From positions 124,001 through 188,000 of the forward strand of contig JAJEBK010000053.1 of NCBI GenBank assembly GCA_022823945.1: a stretch of DNA of 64,000 nucleotides, read 5' to 3'. Origin of the DNA: Anaerolineae bacterium. Lineage in GTDB: Bacteria > Chloroflexota > Anaerolineae > Aggregatilineales > Phototrophicaceae. Below, one piece after another: positions 50,546 to 58,771 of this stretch (within the stretch, counting starts at the first letter, position 1; every line of letters starts with the position of its first letter). Below the pieces are notes generated by a model. The model was not told the DNA's origin. It made no database searches and saw only the letters and a list, made by a program, of their open reading frames with translations. A program made the position numbers and the translations under genes.

Positions 50546-52996
50546 TCAAAATCCGGTCGGCACCCAGATGTTCTTGACCTCGACCGACTCGCGCAGGAAC
50601 TCTTCGCCAGCGCCTTGCTGTGCATCGCTCCAGTTGCGTGTCATGCCATAGTTCACCCAGGTGCGCTTGATATTGTGACGGCTGCGCGCCTCGACCTGGC
50701 GGCTGCCTTCTGCATCGCCAAAATACCACACACTGTCGACATCGTCGTGCTCGACCAAGGTGTTGACCAGGTGGTCGCGGTCGCCCGTGATGATATTGAC
50801 CACACCAGCGGGCAGATCGGAAGTGTCCAGCACCTGGTAGAAATCGGTCGCGCACAGAGGAAAATGTTGCGACGGGATGCAGACGACCGTGTTGCCACGC
50901 GCGATGGCTGGCGCGACCAGCGAGACAAAGGCCAGCAGCGGCGCTTCGTTTGGGCAGGCGATGCCGATGACACCAACCGGCTCGTGAATCGCCGCGACCA
51001 GTCCGCGGGTGTTCGTTTCTTGAATGCTCCCGCCGGCTTTGTCTGCCAGCGCCGCCCAGTGAAACAGACGCTCGATTGACAATTCAACTTCGCCACGTCC
51101 AGCCGCCTCTGCCACTCCGGTCATATCGGTGATGCGGCAGGCGAATTCGTCCAGCCGCGCCGACAGGTTTTCGGCGATGTAATAGAGAATCTGCGCGCGA
51201 TTGTGCGGGGAATAATATGCCCAGTCCTTGGCTTTATGCGCCGCTTCTACGGCATTGCGAATATCTTTGCGGTTGCCATCGCCGACTTGTCCAAGCAGTT
51301 CGCCAGTTGCCGACAGCACTGCGCGCGTATAATTGCCGTCCGGCCGTTTCTGCGCGCCGCCAATATAGAGCTTTGCCGTGCGGTCCAGCGCAACCTCCTT
51401 CGCTCCTCCCGAGGAGTCGGAGGAAAGCATGGTTGTCGGCGCGGGTGGGGTGTGCACGCCCCAATTGGCCGGCGCATCGCCCAGCTCGGGACGCGCCCGT
51501 TTCTGCCAGCGCGGTCGCAGGTAGGCGAAGAGTCCTTCCTTGCCGCCTTCGCGACCGAAGCCGCTCTCACGATAACCGCCGAAGCCAGCCGCGGCGTCGA
51601 AGAGATTCGTGCTGTTGATCCACACGCTGCCGGCTTTGATGGCGCGCGCCGTTTCCAGCGCCAGGCTGATATTTTCGCTCCATACCGATGCCGCCAAGCC
51701 ATAGCGCGTGTTGTTTGCCAGCTCGATGGCTTCGCCGGGCGTGCGGAAGCTCATCGCCACCAGAACGGGACCGAATATCTCTTCCTGAGCGGTTGTCGCA
51801 GCGGCTTCCAGCCCGGTCAGCAGGGTAGGTGGATAGAAGCAGCCTTGTGCTGGCAGGTCGAGGCTGGGCTGAAAGACTGTTGCGCCCTCGCTGATGCCGC
51901 GCTGCACCCAGCTGTCGATCGCCCCGCGCTGGCTGGGATCGACAACTGCGCCGATATCAATGCCCTTGTCCAGCGCGTCGCCCAGGCGCAAATGCGACAT
52001 CCGTCTCTTCAGCCGCGCCAGGAATGCCTCCGCGATATTCTCTTGCACCAGCAATCGCGAGCCAGCGCAACAGACCTCGCCTTGATTGAAGAATATGGCA
52101 TCGACCAGTCCTTCGACCGCGCCATCCATGTCGGCATCGTCATAGACGACAACCGGCGACTTTCCGCCAAGCTCCAGCGTGAGCTTGATGCCTGTGCCCG
52201 CCGTGACGCGCCGTATCTGCCGCCCCACCGCTGTCGAGCCCGTAAATGCCACTTTGTCCAGGTCGTCATGCGCAACCAGCTCCGCGCCAGCTGCATCGCC
52301 ACCGGTGACGATATTGACGACCCCGGCTGGCAAGCCCGCTTCGGCGATGATCTCGGCGAACAGCAACGCGCTCAATGGCGTATAGGGCGCGGGTTTGATG
52401 ACGACTGTGTTGCCCATGGCCAGCGCCGGGGCGATCTTCCAAGCCAGCATCAGCAATGGGAAGTTCCAGGGGATGACTTGCCCCACCACGCCCAGCGGCT
52501 GATAATCCCGCAATTCGCTTTCCAGCAGTTGTGCCCAGCCGGCGTGATGATAAAAGTGGCGCGCGGCCAGCGGCACATCTATATCGCGCGATTCGCGGAT
52601 GGGTTTGCCATTATCGATGCTTTCCACCACTGCCAGCAGTCGGGCGTGCTTCTGGATGTTGCGGGCGATGGCATACAGATGGCGGGCGCGCTGATGCGGG
52701 CGCAGCGCCGACCAGCTTGCAAATGCGTTGCGGGCTGCGCAGACGGCTGAGTCGATATCGGCGGGGCTGGCATCTGCGACTCGCGCCAGGGGTTGTTCGC
52801 GCGCTGGATTGGCCGCCAGCAGATAGTCCCCATCGGCGGGAGGAGTCCAGGCGTTGTTGATGAACAGGTCGAACTGGCGATTGTGGGAGTCCAGCCAGGC
52901 CTCAGCGGCATCGGCGGATTCGGGCGCGGGACCGTAGGTCATGGTGTGGAAGAGTTCGCTGGTTTGTGGCATGGTGACATCCGTACCAATATACAT
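50546..52996 (-). CDS. Two-domain aldehyde dehydrogenase (ALDH16-like)
   Basis: 816 aa made of two ALDH modules. Module 1 (about 40-500) is complete: QVIPWNFPLLMLAWKIAPALAMGN, FTGSTAVGRQI, LELGGKSPVVVYDDADMD (Glu), the catalytic Cys in NQGEVCCAGSRLL and EEIFGPVL. Module 2 (about 540-816) retains the NAD-fold half (EPVGVIGIACPNEAPLLAFVSLVAPAIARGN, VVNIITGDRD) but lacks ELGGK and any equivalent catalytic Cys. This matches ALDH16 organisation, where the second module is structural. Start is ATG 52996 or 52972. Convergent with the amidohydrolase. Confidence 0.88.
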   Translation of the reverse strand: MYIGTDVTMPQTSELFHTMTYGPAPESADAAEAWLDSHNRQFDLFINNAWTPPADGDYLLAANPAREQPLARVADASPADIDSAVCAARNAFASWSALRPHQRARHLYAIARNIQKHARLLAVVESIDNGKPIRESRDIDVPLAARHFYHHAGWAQLLESELRDYQPLGVVGQVIPWNFPLLMLAWKIAPALAMGNTVVIKPAPYTPLSALLFAEIIAEAGLPAGVVNIVTGGDAAGAELVAHDDLDKVAFTGSTAVGRQIRRVTAGTGIKLTLELGGKSPVVVYDDADMDGAVEGLVDAIFFNQGEVCCAGSRLLVQENIAEAFLARLKRRMSHLRLGDALDKGIDIGAVVDPSQRGAIDSWVQRGISEGATVFQPSLDLPAQGCFYPPTLLTGLEAAATTAQEEIFGPVLVAMSFRTPGEAIELANNTRYGLAASVWSENISLALETARAIKAGSVWINSTNLFDAAAGFGGYRESGFGREGGKEGLFAYLRPRWQKRARPELGDAPANWGVHTPPAPTTMLSSDSSGGAKEVALDRTAKLYIGGAQKRPDGNYTRAVLSATGELLGQVGDGNRKDIRNAVEAAHKAKDWAYYSPHNRAQILYYIAENLSARLDEFACRITDMTGVAEAAGRGEVELSIERLFHWAALADKAGGSIQETNTRGLVAAIHEPVGVIGIACPNEAPLLAFVSLVAPAIARGNTVVCIPSQHFPLCATDFYQVLDTSDLPAGVVNIITGDRDHLVNTLVEHDDVDSVWYFGDAEGSRQVEARSRHNIKRTWVNYGMTRNWSDAQQGAGEEFLRESVEVKNIWVPTGF

Positions 52997-53020
52997 TCTT
53001 TTGCGCTGACAATCGTCGAA

Positions 53021-53509
53021 TCAACGCGCCCTGAATTTCAGTTCGCGAATCAGCTTGAAGGTGTTTATGCAAGTTATGCCCAGCGTCGCACAAACATCGG
53101 GGATCTTCCTGTTGGCTCGTGTGGCCCTGGGTCTGGACGATTCCATCGTTACGATTCGAAGTTTTTGCTTATCAAAGTAAGCATGCGCTATCAGAAACGC
53201 GTCGTTGCCGATTTTTTTCTCCTCACCAGCGCTTATGTTAGCGGCATAGCCGGTCTTCCAGACTCTGTCCAAATGCTGCCTGCTGAGCGGCTGAGTGAAC
53301 TCCAGGACATCTCTGTTGGCTGTGATCCATCGTGTAAGTTCGTCTTGCGTTGAGCCTGCCAGCAACTCAGCGATGATTTCTGGCGGAATCTTGAGCTTGC
53401 CTTGTTCCGCGACTTCCAGCAGCCAATCCCAAAACTGTGGAACAATGTCAAAACCGTAATAATAGTTCTTTGCCTGGATGAAGACATTTGTATCTGCCAG
53501 GTAAACCAT
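53021..53509 (-). CDS. DUF4411-type PIN-domain toxin candidate
   Basis: 162 aa beginning MVYLADTNVFIQAKNYYYGF, with the first PIN acidic residue (Asp6) and a later acidic cluster (KIGNDAFLIAHAYF, IVTMESSRP). The DTNVFIQAKN start and length fit the DUF4411 group of PIN-like proteins, typical toxins paired with HTH/ImmA-type antitoxins. Its ATG overlaps the stop of the upstream HTH/ImmA gene (TAATG), confirming the pair. Base composition is AT-richer than in the neighbours. Confidence 0.82.
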   Translation of the reverse strand: MVYLADTNVFIQAKNYYYGFDIVPQFWDWLLEVAEQGKLKIPPEIIAELLAGSTQDELTRWITANRDVLEFTQPLSRQHLDRVWKTGYAANISAGEEKKIGNDAFLIAHAYFDKQKLRIVTMESSRPRATRANRKIPDVCATLGITCINTFKLIRELKFRAR

Positions 53510-54711
53510 TATGTCCCCGTCACGGAGTTGGTATCTCGTGTTAGCGCAAAAGCGCTTCGTGCAGGAACGCGTAGCATGATGGATGCTTTGCTGGGCGTTA
53601 GCGCGAACGAATCCATGGATCGCCTTGCAAGCGAGATTAAAGCTGGACCCAATTGGTGGCGTCGTATACTGTAGTAACTTGCCCCCCCATCTCTATTCTT
53701 GTTTGCCTTGCGATCCTTTTCCTGCTGATGCTGCCAATGTTCGTAAAACCTGTCGGACAGCACTTTGAAAGTGGCGGGGAATATCTTGCCTATGCGCATC
53801 AAATTGTAGGCAACCATCGTGCCACTGATGTTGCGACTGTCCGCGAAAAGACTGATTTGGCGCTCAAGCTGGTCGATATTGCCGCTGGCAACAATATCTG
53901 CGGTCTTTAATTCTTCTATGGGCAATAGAATCTGGCTAGCTAAGCGATTGCAGAATTGCTCAACTTCATGATCCCCCCACGCGCCAGAGACGCTGCTTGT
54001 ACCCAGCCACAGGTGTGCTAACTCGTGCAAGACAGTGAACGACCAGGCAGCTCTCGCATCCTTCCGATTGACGACAACAAAGGGAGCCAAGTCGTCCGCA
54101 TAAGCGAATCCGCGAAAGACCTGGGCAGATATGCTCGTATGGTGGCTGCCTAGATCGCTCTCCAGCAAGACGAATACGCCCGTGTTCTCCACAAGCTTCC
54201 GCAGATAATCAAAGGCATTCCGAGTATTCCGCTTCGCTCGAAAGTGGTTCAAGTCAAATTGCAGCGTCGTAACGATGTTGCTGGCGACGCTTTGAACGCC
54301 TTGCGCGATGGAAGCAGTCGCGATGAAATCTACGGGCTCGGAGTCTTCGTCTTCTAGTAAATCGCGCGCAAGGCTTTGGGATGCCTTGATATTGCGCAAC
54401 AACAATTGAAGATAGGCATTGCCCTTAGGGTCGGCGGACTTCTGGTATGTTGTGCGAAAGTCCGTTCCATAATCTCCGGCCGGTGGCACGGAGTCACCAT
54501 AGAAGACAAGTAGTGGTTGATAGTACTTGTCGGACATCTTGAGGAGTTGCTTTTGCGTGGGCTCTTTGCGACCAGCCTCAAGCAATTTGAGCTTTTCTGC
54601 AGCTGTACTTCTATTCGAGTCTTGAAATCCAAGCTTCCTTGCCGCGTCGTTCACATCAAGCGCGGCCGCCTCTCTTGCCCATCTGAGTATGTCGGGGTTT
54701 ACTGCCACCAT
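53509..54711 (-). CDS. HTH/ImmA-IrrE-type metallopeptidase (antitoxin partner)
   Basis: 400 aa. The N-terminal part has a HTH pattern (ALDVNDAARKLGFQ ... AAEKLKLLEAGRKEPTQKQLLKMS). The middle and C-terminal part is an ImmA/IrrE domain with the zinc motif HELAH in FTVLHELAHLWLGTS and a downstream Glu-rich region (DHEVEQFCNRLASQILLP). Together with the coupled DUF4411 gene it forms a mobile toxin-antitoxin-like module, which may act against phage. The tail after about residue 340 is basic and unconserved looking. No antitoxin binding site could be confirmed. Confidence 0.82.
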   Translation of the reverse strand: MVAVNPDILRWAREAAALDVNDAARKLGFQDSNRSTAAEKLKLLEAGRKEPTQKQLLKMSDKYYQPLLVFYGDSVPPAGDYGTDFRTTYQKSADPKGNAYLQLLLRNIKASQSLARDLLEDEDSEPVDFIATASIAQGVQSVASNIVTTLQFDLNHFRAKRNTRNAFDYLRKLVENTGVFVLLESDLGSHHTSISAQVFRGFAYADDLAPFVVVNRKDARAAWSFTVLHELAHLWLGTSSVSGAWGDHEVEQFCNRLASQILLPIEELKTADIVASGNIDQLERQISLFADSRNISGTMVAYNLMRIGKIFPATFKVLSDRFYEHWQHQQEKDRKANKNRDGGASYYSIRRHQLGPALISLARRSMDSFALTPSKASIMLRVPARSAFALTRDTNSVTGT

Positions 54712-54861
54712 GTCACTTGCCCTGTATACACACAGAAGTATAGACTTGCGCTACTTGCATTGCAATTGTCAGGCAACTTGGTCGTGCTCGGCACTACCCC
54801 CGCCACCCAGACTCTGCTACCCTGCTACCCTATTTGCCTAGGCCTCAACAGGAGACACGCC

Positions 54862-55386
54862 ATGCCCAAGCAATACGCCCGCCCACCCGCCATGCAGATC
54901 GACCCCCAGAAGACCTATACCGCAACCATGCGCACCAGCAAAGGCGACATCGCCATCGACCTGTTTGTAGACCGCGCGCCCATCACCGTCAACAATTTCG
55001 TCTTTTTGGCGAACGATGGCTTCTACGACGGCGTCATCTTTCACCGCGTGCTGGATGGCTTCATGGCACAAGGTGGCGACCCCACCGGCAGTGGACGCGG
55101 CGGACCCGGCTATCGCTGGGACGACGAGCCAGCGGCTTTGCAGATTCGTCATGACGCGCCTGGCACACTGAGCATGGCAAATGCCGGACCCAACACCAAC
55201 GGCTCGCAGTTCTTCATCACTTTCGTGCCAACGCCGCACCTGAATGGCAATCACGCTGTTTTTGGCCGCGTCGCCGATGCCGACAGCCTGCAGGTGCTGC
55301 AGAGCTTGCAGCGCATCGACCCGCAGCGCCCTGCCCGCGGCATCATCGCCGACCGGATCCTGTCTGTCGATATCGAGGCGAGTTGA
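54862..55386 (+). CDS. Cyclophilin-type peptidyl-prolyl isomerase
   Basis: 174 aa with cyclophilin motifs FHRVLDGFMAQGGDPTGSGRGGPGY (catalytic Arg in FHRV), SMANAGPNTNGSQFFITFVPTPHLNG and HAVFGRV. No signal peptide, hence cytoplasmic. AGGAG lies 8 nt before ATG 54862. The upstream reading extends into the HTH/ImmA gene on the other strand but lacks coding character. Confidence 0.94.
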   Translation: MPKQYARPPAMQIDPQKTYTATMRTSKGDIAIDLFVDRAPITVNNFVFLANDGFYDGVIFHRVLDGFMAQGGDPTGSGRGGPGYRWDDEPAALQIRHDAPGTLSMANAGPNTNGSQFFITFVPTPHLNGNHAVFGRVADADSLQVLQSLQRIDPQRPARGIIADRILSVDIEAS

Positions 55387-55446
55387 ACTGGCTAGCCAGC
55401 GCGTTTCTGCGTACACTGGTGCCATAAACGAGCGGACGAATTGTCC

Positions 55447-55875
55447 ATGTTGAACCGCAGCGGCGAGCGCAGCGCACAGACTTCCTCTCCATTGGCAGGC
55501 GACGAGGGCCGCGGCGTGCTGCTGGCGGGGCTGGGGATGATGTTGGTTGGCTGGGCAGGACTGGCCGCCTTGGTCGCCATGACCCGTCCGCGCATCGGCG
55601 GCGAAATCTGGCTCTTTTTCATCTTGTTGCAGATCGCTGTTACGGGCAGCGCCATCCCCTTCTTTCGCATGCTGGGCCAGTATCTCGCGCCCAGCCTCCC
55701 GCTATTGACAGGGGTGGTCGTACGGCGCAGCGTCTGGCTCGGCATCCTGGCGGTGCTTTGCGCCTGGCTGATGATCCCGCGCTACCTGACCCTGCCTATC
55801 GCCTGCATGCTGGCCTTGCTCTTCCTCGCCCTGGAGATATTCCTGCGCAACCGCGAATTGGCGAATGAAGCCTGA
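55447..55875 (+). CDS. Hypothetical membrane protein
   Basis: 142 aa with four predicted transmembrane helices (VLLAGLGMMLVGWAGLAALVAM, IWLFFILLQIAVTGSAIPFF, VWLGILAVLCAWLMIP and LPIACMLALLFLALEIFL). I recognise no motif. The first ATG is 55447; a TTG two codons earlier is possible. Its end overlaps the selA start by 11 bp, so the two are coupled. Confidence 0.7.
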   Translation: MLNRSGERSAQTSSPLAGDEGRGVLLAGLGMMLVGWAGLAALVAMTRPRIGGEIWLFFILLQIAVTGSAIPFFRMLGQYLAPSLPLLTGVVVRRSVWLGILAVLCAWLMIPRYLTLPIACMLALLFLALEIFLRNRELANEA

Positions 55876-57301
55876 ACGTGCCCGTCTGCGTGGCTTGCCA
55901 GCCATGGACGCGCTGCTGACTGACGATGCTGCCCAGGAATTGATTCAGCAGCACAGCCGCATTCTGGTCGTGGCTGCCCTGCGCGCCGAGTTGGCCGCTG
56001 CCCGTCAGGCAATTTTGGCGGGACAAATTGTGGATATTGCGCCGGCCGCCATCATAGAGCGCGCCGCTGAAGACCTGCTTCGACAACTGCAGACCAGTCT
56101 GCGCCCGGTCATCAACGCGACCGGCGTGATCATTCATACCAACCTGGGGCGCGCTCCTTTGTCAGAAGCGGCGAATGTTGCCATGCGAGCGGCCGCCACC
56201 GGCTATAGCACCTTGGAATTCGACCTGCAGAGGGGAGAACGGGGCAGTCGTCTCGTCCATGCCGCCGATATGCTGCGCGATCTTGCCGGCGCAGAAGATG
56301 CGCTGGTCGTCAACAATAATGCCGCGGCGCTGGTGCTGATTCTGTCCGCGCTGGCACGCGATAAGGAAGTCATCATTTCGCGCGGACAACTGGTGGAGAT
56401 CGGTGGCGGCTTTCGTATCCCGGCCATCATGCAGCAGAGCGGCGCGCACTTGGTCGAAGTCGGCACGACCAACCGCACACGCATAGACGATTTTGCGAAG
56501 GCGCAGACCGAACGCACAGCCATGCTGCTGCGTGTGCACAGCTCCAACTTCCAGCAGATTGGCTTTGTTCAACAGCCAGCCTTGCCCGAGCTGGTGTCGC
56601 TGGCGCATGCGCGAGACCTGCTGTCGGTGGATGACCTGGGCAGCGGCGCATTGATCGATACGGCGCAATTTGGGCTGGATCACGAACCGACTGTACAGGC
56701 GAGCCTGGCGGCGGGCGTCGATCTGGTCTGCTTTAGTGGCGACAAGCTGCTGGGCGGACCACAAGCGGGCCTCATCCTGGGCAGGGCAGAGGCGGTTGGG
56801 CAGCTAAAGGCGCATCCCCTGGCGCGGGCGCTGCGCGTCGACAAGCTGACCTATGCGGCGCTGCTGGCTACGCTGGAACATTATCGGCGCGGCGAGGCAT
56901 TGGCGCAAATCCCTGTCTGGCAGATGATTTCCCGCCCTCTCGATGACATCGCCGACACAGCCCATCGTTGGGCAAAAGTGAGTGGCGGCAGCGTGATAAA
57001 AGGCGATTCAACTGTCGGCGGCGGCAGCCTGCCCGGCGCGACATTGCCGACCTGGCTGCTGGCGTTGGACAGCGCAAATCCACAAGCGCTCAAAACGTCG
57101 CTGCGTCGTGCCGACCCGCCCATCATCGCGCGCATCGCTGGCGGACGCGTCTTGCTCGACCCGCGCACGGTGCTGGCGGGGCAGGAGCGCGACCTGCTGC
57201 AAATCCTGGCGCGACTAAGAAACGGGGCGGCACAAGGGTGGCCCCCACAAATGCCTTTTGGGGAACCGAGGGAGATTCACAGCCATGAAATCAGACATTA
57301 A
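55865..57301 (+). CDS. selA: L-seryl-tRNA(Sec) selenium transferase SelA
   Basis: SelA converts Ser-tRNA(Sec) to Sec-tRNA with PLP. The 478-aa protein shows VINATGVIIHTNLGRAPLSEAA, EDALVVNNNAAALVLIL, SRGQLVEIGGGFRIP, SVDDLGSGALID and the PLP lysine in FSGDKLLGGPQAG. Length fits the family. No selB, selD or tRNA-Sec gene is present in the window, so the rest of the pathway must lie elsewhere. The last codons (WPPQMPFGEPREIHSHEIRH) run through a dispersed G/C-run repeat and overlap the next gene by 17 bp, so the C-terminus is unusual. Confidence 0.93.
   Translation: MKPERARLRGLPAMDALLTDDAAQELIQQHSRILVVAALRAELAAARQAILAGQIVDIAPAAIIERAAEDLLRQLQTSLRPVINATGVIIHTNLGRAPLSEAANVAMRAAATGYSTLEFDLQRGERGSRLVHAADMLRDLAGAEDALVVNNNAAALVLILSALARDKEVIISRGQLVEIGGGFRIPAIMQQSGAHLVEVGTTNRTRIDDFAKAQTERTAMLLRVHSSNFQQIGFVQQPALPELVSLAHARDLLSVDDLGSGALIDTAQFGLDHEPTVQASLAAGVDLVCFSGDKLLGGPQAGLILGRAEAVGQLKAHPLARALRVDKLTYAALLATLEHYRRGEALAQIPVWQMISRPLDDIADTAHRWAKVSGGSVIKGDSTVGGGSLPGATLPTWLLALDSANPQALKTSLRRADPPIIARIAGGRVLLDPRTVLAGQERDLLQILARLRNGAAQGWPPQMPFGEPREIHSHEIRH
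57240..57273. repeat. G/C-run repeat inside the selA 3' end
   Basis: GCCCCCACAAATGCCTTTTG followed by GGGAACCGAGGGAG has the same GGGRACCGAGGG core as the intergenic copies at 22447 and 36811. It supplies the last selA codons and the RBS region of the following gene. Confidence 0.45.
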
Positions 57302-58517
57302 CCGCCTGCTGCACGAGCGTGACCTGGATGCGTTCATCGTCTTCGGCGGCGAAGAATTCAACAGCGCCCGCTATTACCTCGGCAATGGCGCGAACATCAC
57401 GCACGGCACGATCGTCAAAGCGCGAGACGGCGAGACCCTGCTGGTTTGTGGTGGCATCGAATTTGCCGAAGCCAAAAAAAGCGGTTTGCCAGTCAAGACA
57501 TCTGCCGAGCTGGGCTACAACGATCGCCTCGCGGAGACCGAATACAAGGCGGCAGAAGCGACTGCGCTCTTCTTCGGAGACCTGCTGCGAGAGATCGGCG
57601 TGCAGAGCGGGCGGGTTGGACTGTATGGCGCGTGGCAGGTCAACAAGACCATCGCGCTCTATCAACTGCTTGCCGCGCAATCGCAATATGCGTTCGTGGC
57701 AGAAGGCTCGCCAACTGTCATTGAAACCGCCATGCTGACCAAAGATGCCGACGAAATCGCGCGCATGAAATCGGTGGCGCAACGCAGCAACGCCGTCATG
57801 CAAGCTGCCTGGGATTTCATCGCCGGCTTGCGCAGGGATGGCGATTTTCTGTTGGACGCGATGGGACGGCGCGCAACCATTGGCGTGGTCAAGGATTTGG
57901 TGCGGCGCGAACTGATGGCGCGTGGGCTGGAAGACACCGGGCTAATTTTCGCGCAGGGGGCGGATGGCGGCTCGCCACACAGCCGCGGCGAGGCGGACAT
58001 GCCCTTGCAGGTTGGGCAAGCCATCGTATTCGATCTATTCCCGCGCGAGCTGGGCGGTGGCTATCACCACGATATGACGCGCACCTGGTGCATCGGTTTT
58101 GCCCCGCCCGAAGTGCAGACCGCTTACGACACGGTCATGGAAGCCTTCGATATCGCTGTCGAGGCTTATGGGCTCAACAAGCCGACGCATATCATGCAGG
58201 AAATTGTGCAGGATCATTTTGAAGCGCGCGGACACGCCACTTCGCGCAGCGACCCCAAGACCCTTTGCGGCTATATGCACAGCCTGGGTCATGGCGTGGG
58301 CATCGACATCCATGAGCGCCCGTCTATAAGCCACCTGGCGCGCAAGGATATTTTCCAGGTCGGCAATGTCTTTAGCATCGAGCCGGGCTTGTATTATCCC
58401 GAACTTGGCTTTGGCGTGCGCGTGGAAGATCTCTTCGTCATCGACGGCGAAGGGCAGTTGGTTTCGTTGACGACATTTCGCAAAGACCTGGTCATACCGC
58501 TGCGCGACGAAGCATAG
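57285..58517 (+). CDS. M24-family metallopeptidase (Xaa-Pro aminopeptidase-like)
   Basis: 410 aa with the creatinase/prolidase layout: an N-terminal domain (INRLLHERDLDAFIVFGGEEFNSARYYLG) and a pita-bread catalytic domain with the five metal ligands in VFDLFPRELGGGYHHDMTRTW (two Asp), SLGHGVGIDIHERP (His), VFSIEPGLYY (Glu) and VRVEDLFVI (Glu). It cleaves X-Pro bonds or a related substrate. ATG 57285 has GAGGGAG 10 nt upstream and overlaps the selA end. Confidence 0.9.
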   Translation: MKSDINRLLHERDLDAFIVFGGEEFNSARYYLGNGANITHGTIVKARDGETLLVCGGIEFAEAKKSGLPVKTSAELGYNDRLAETEYKAAEATALFFGDLLREIGVQSGRVGLYGAWQVNKTIALYQLLAAQSQYAFVAEGSPTVIETAMLTKDADEIARMKSVAQRSNAVMQAAWDFIAGLRRDGDFLLDAMGRRATIGVVKDLVRRELMARGLEDTGLIFAQGADGGSPHSRGEADMPLQVGQAIVFDLFPRELGGGYHHDMTRTWCIGFAPPEVQTAYDTVMEAFDIAVEAYGLNKPTHIMQEIVQDHFEARGHATSRSDPKTLCGYMHSLGHGVGIDIHERPSISHLARKDIFQVGNVFSIEPGLYYPELGFGVRVEDLFVIDGEGQLVSLTTFRKDLVIPLRDEA

Positions 58518-58771
58518 GCGCACGACACTCTATTTCGACCCTGTTAGGCTTGTCCGTTACGAACTGCGTGGCGGTCAAATCTGCCCCCATCCCCCAGCCC
58601 CTCCACAAGGAGGGAAGGGGAGCTAAGGCACGCGAGATTTGAGCAATTAAGCCCCTCCCTCTTAATGGGGGAGGGGTTTGGGGTGGGGGGTTTTATCACG
58701 CGCGGGCAAAGCGGTATACTTCAGCACGGAAAATCACTTGACATTCAAAACTTGCAACATGGGGGACGGGC
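58518..58771. repeat. Intergenic G/C-run hairpins
   Basis: The gap holds CCCCCATCCCCCAGCCCCTC with AAGGAGGGAAGGGG (about 58586-58620), and a strong hairpin CCCCTCCC (58652-58659) / GGGGAGGGG (58667-58675) followed by TTTGGGGTGGGGGGTTTT. They may act as terminators after the M24 peptidase gene and belong to the dispersed repeat style. No gene is seen. Confidence 0.5.

Noticed and set aside
51203..52750. A 515-codon plus-strand frame opposite the aldehyde dehydrogenase
   Set aside because: The ALDH motifs are on the minus strand; the antisense frame has no RBS or recognisable fold.
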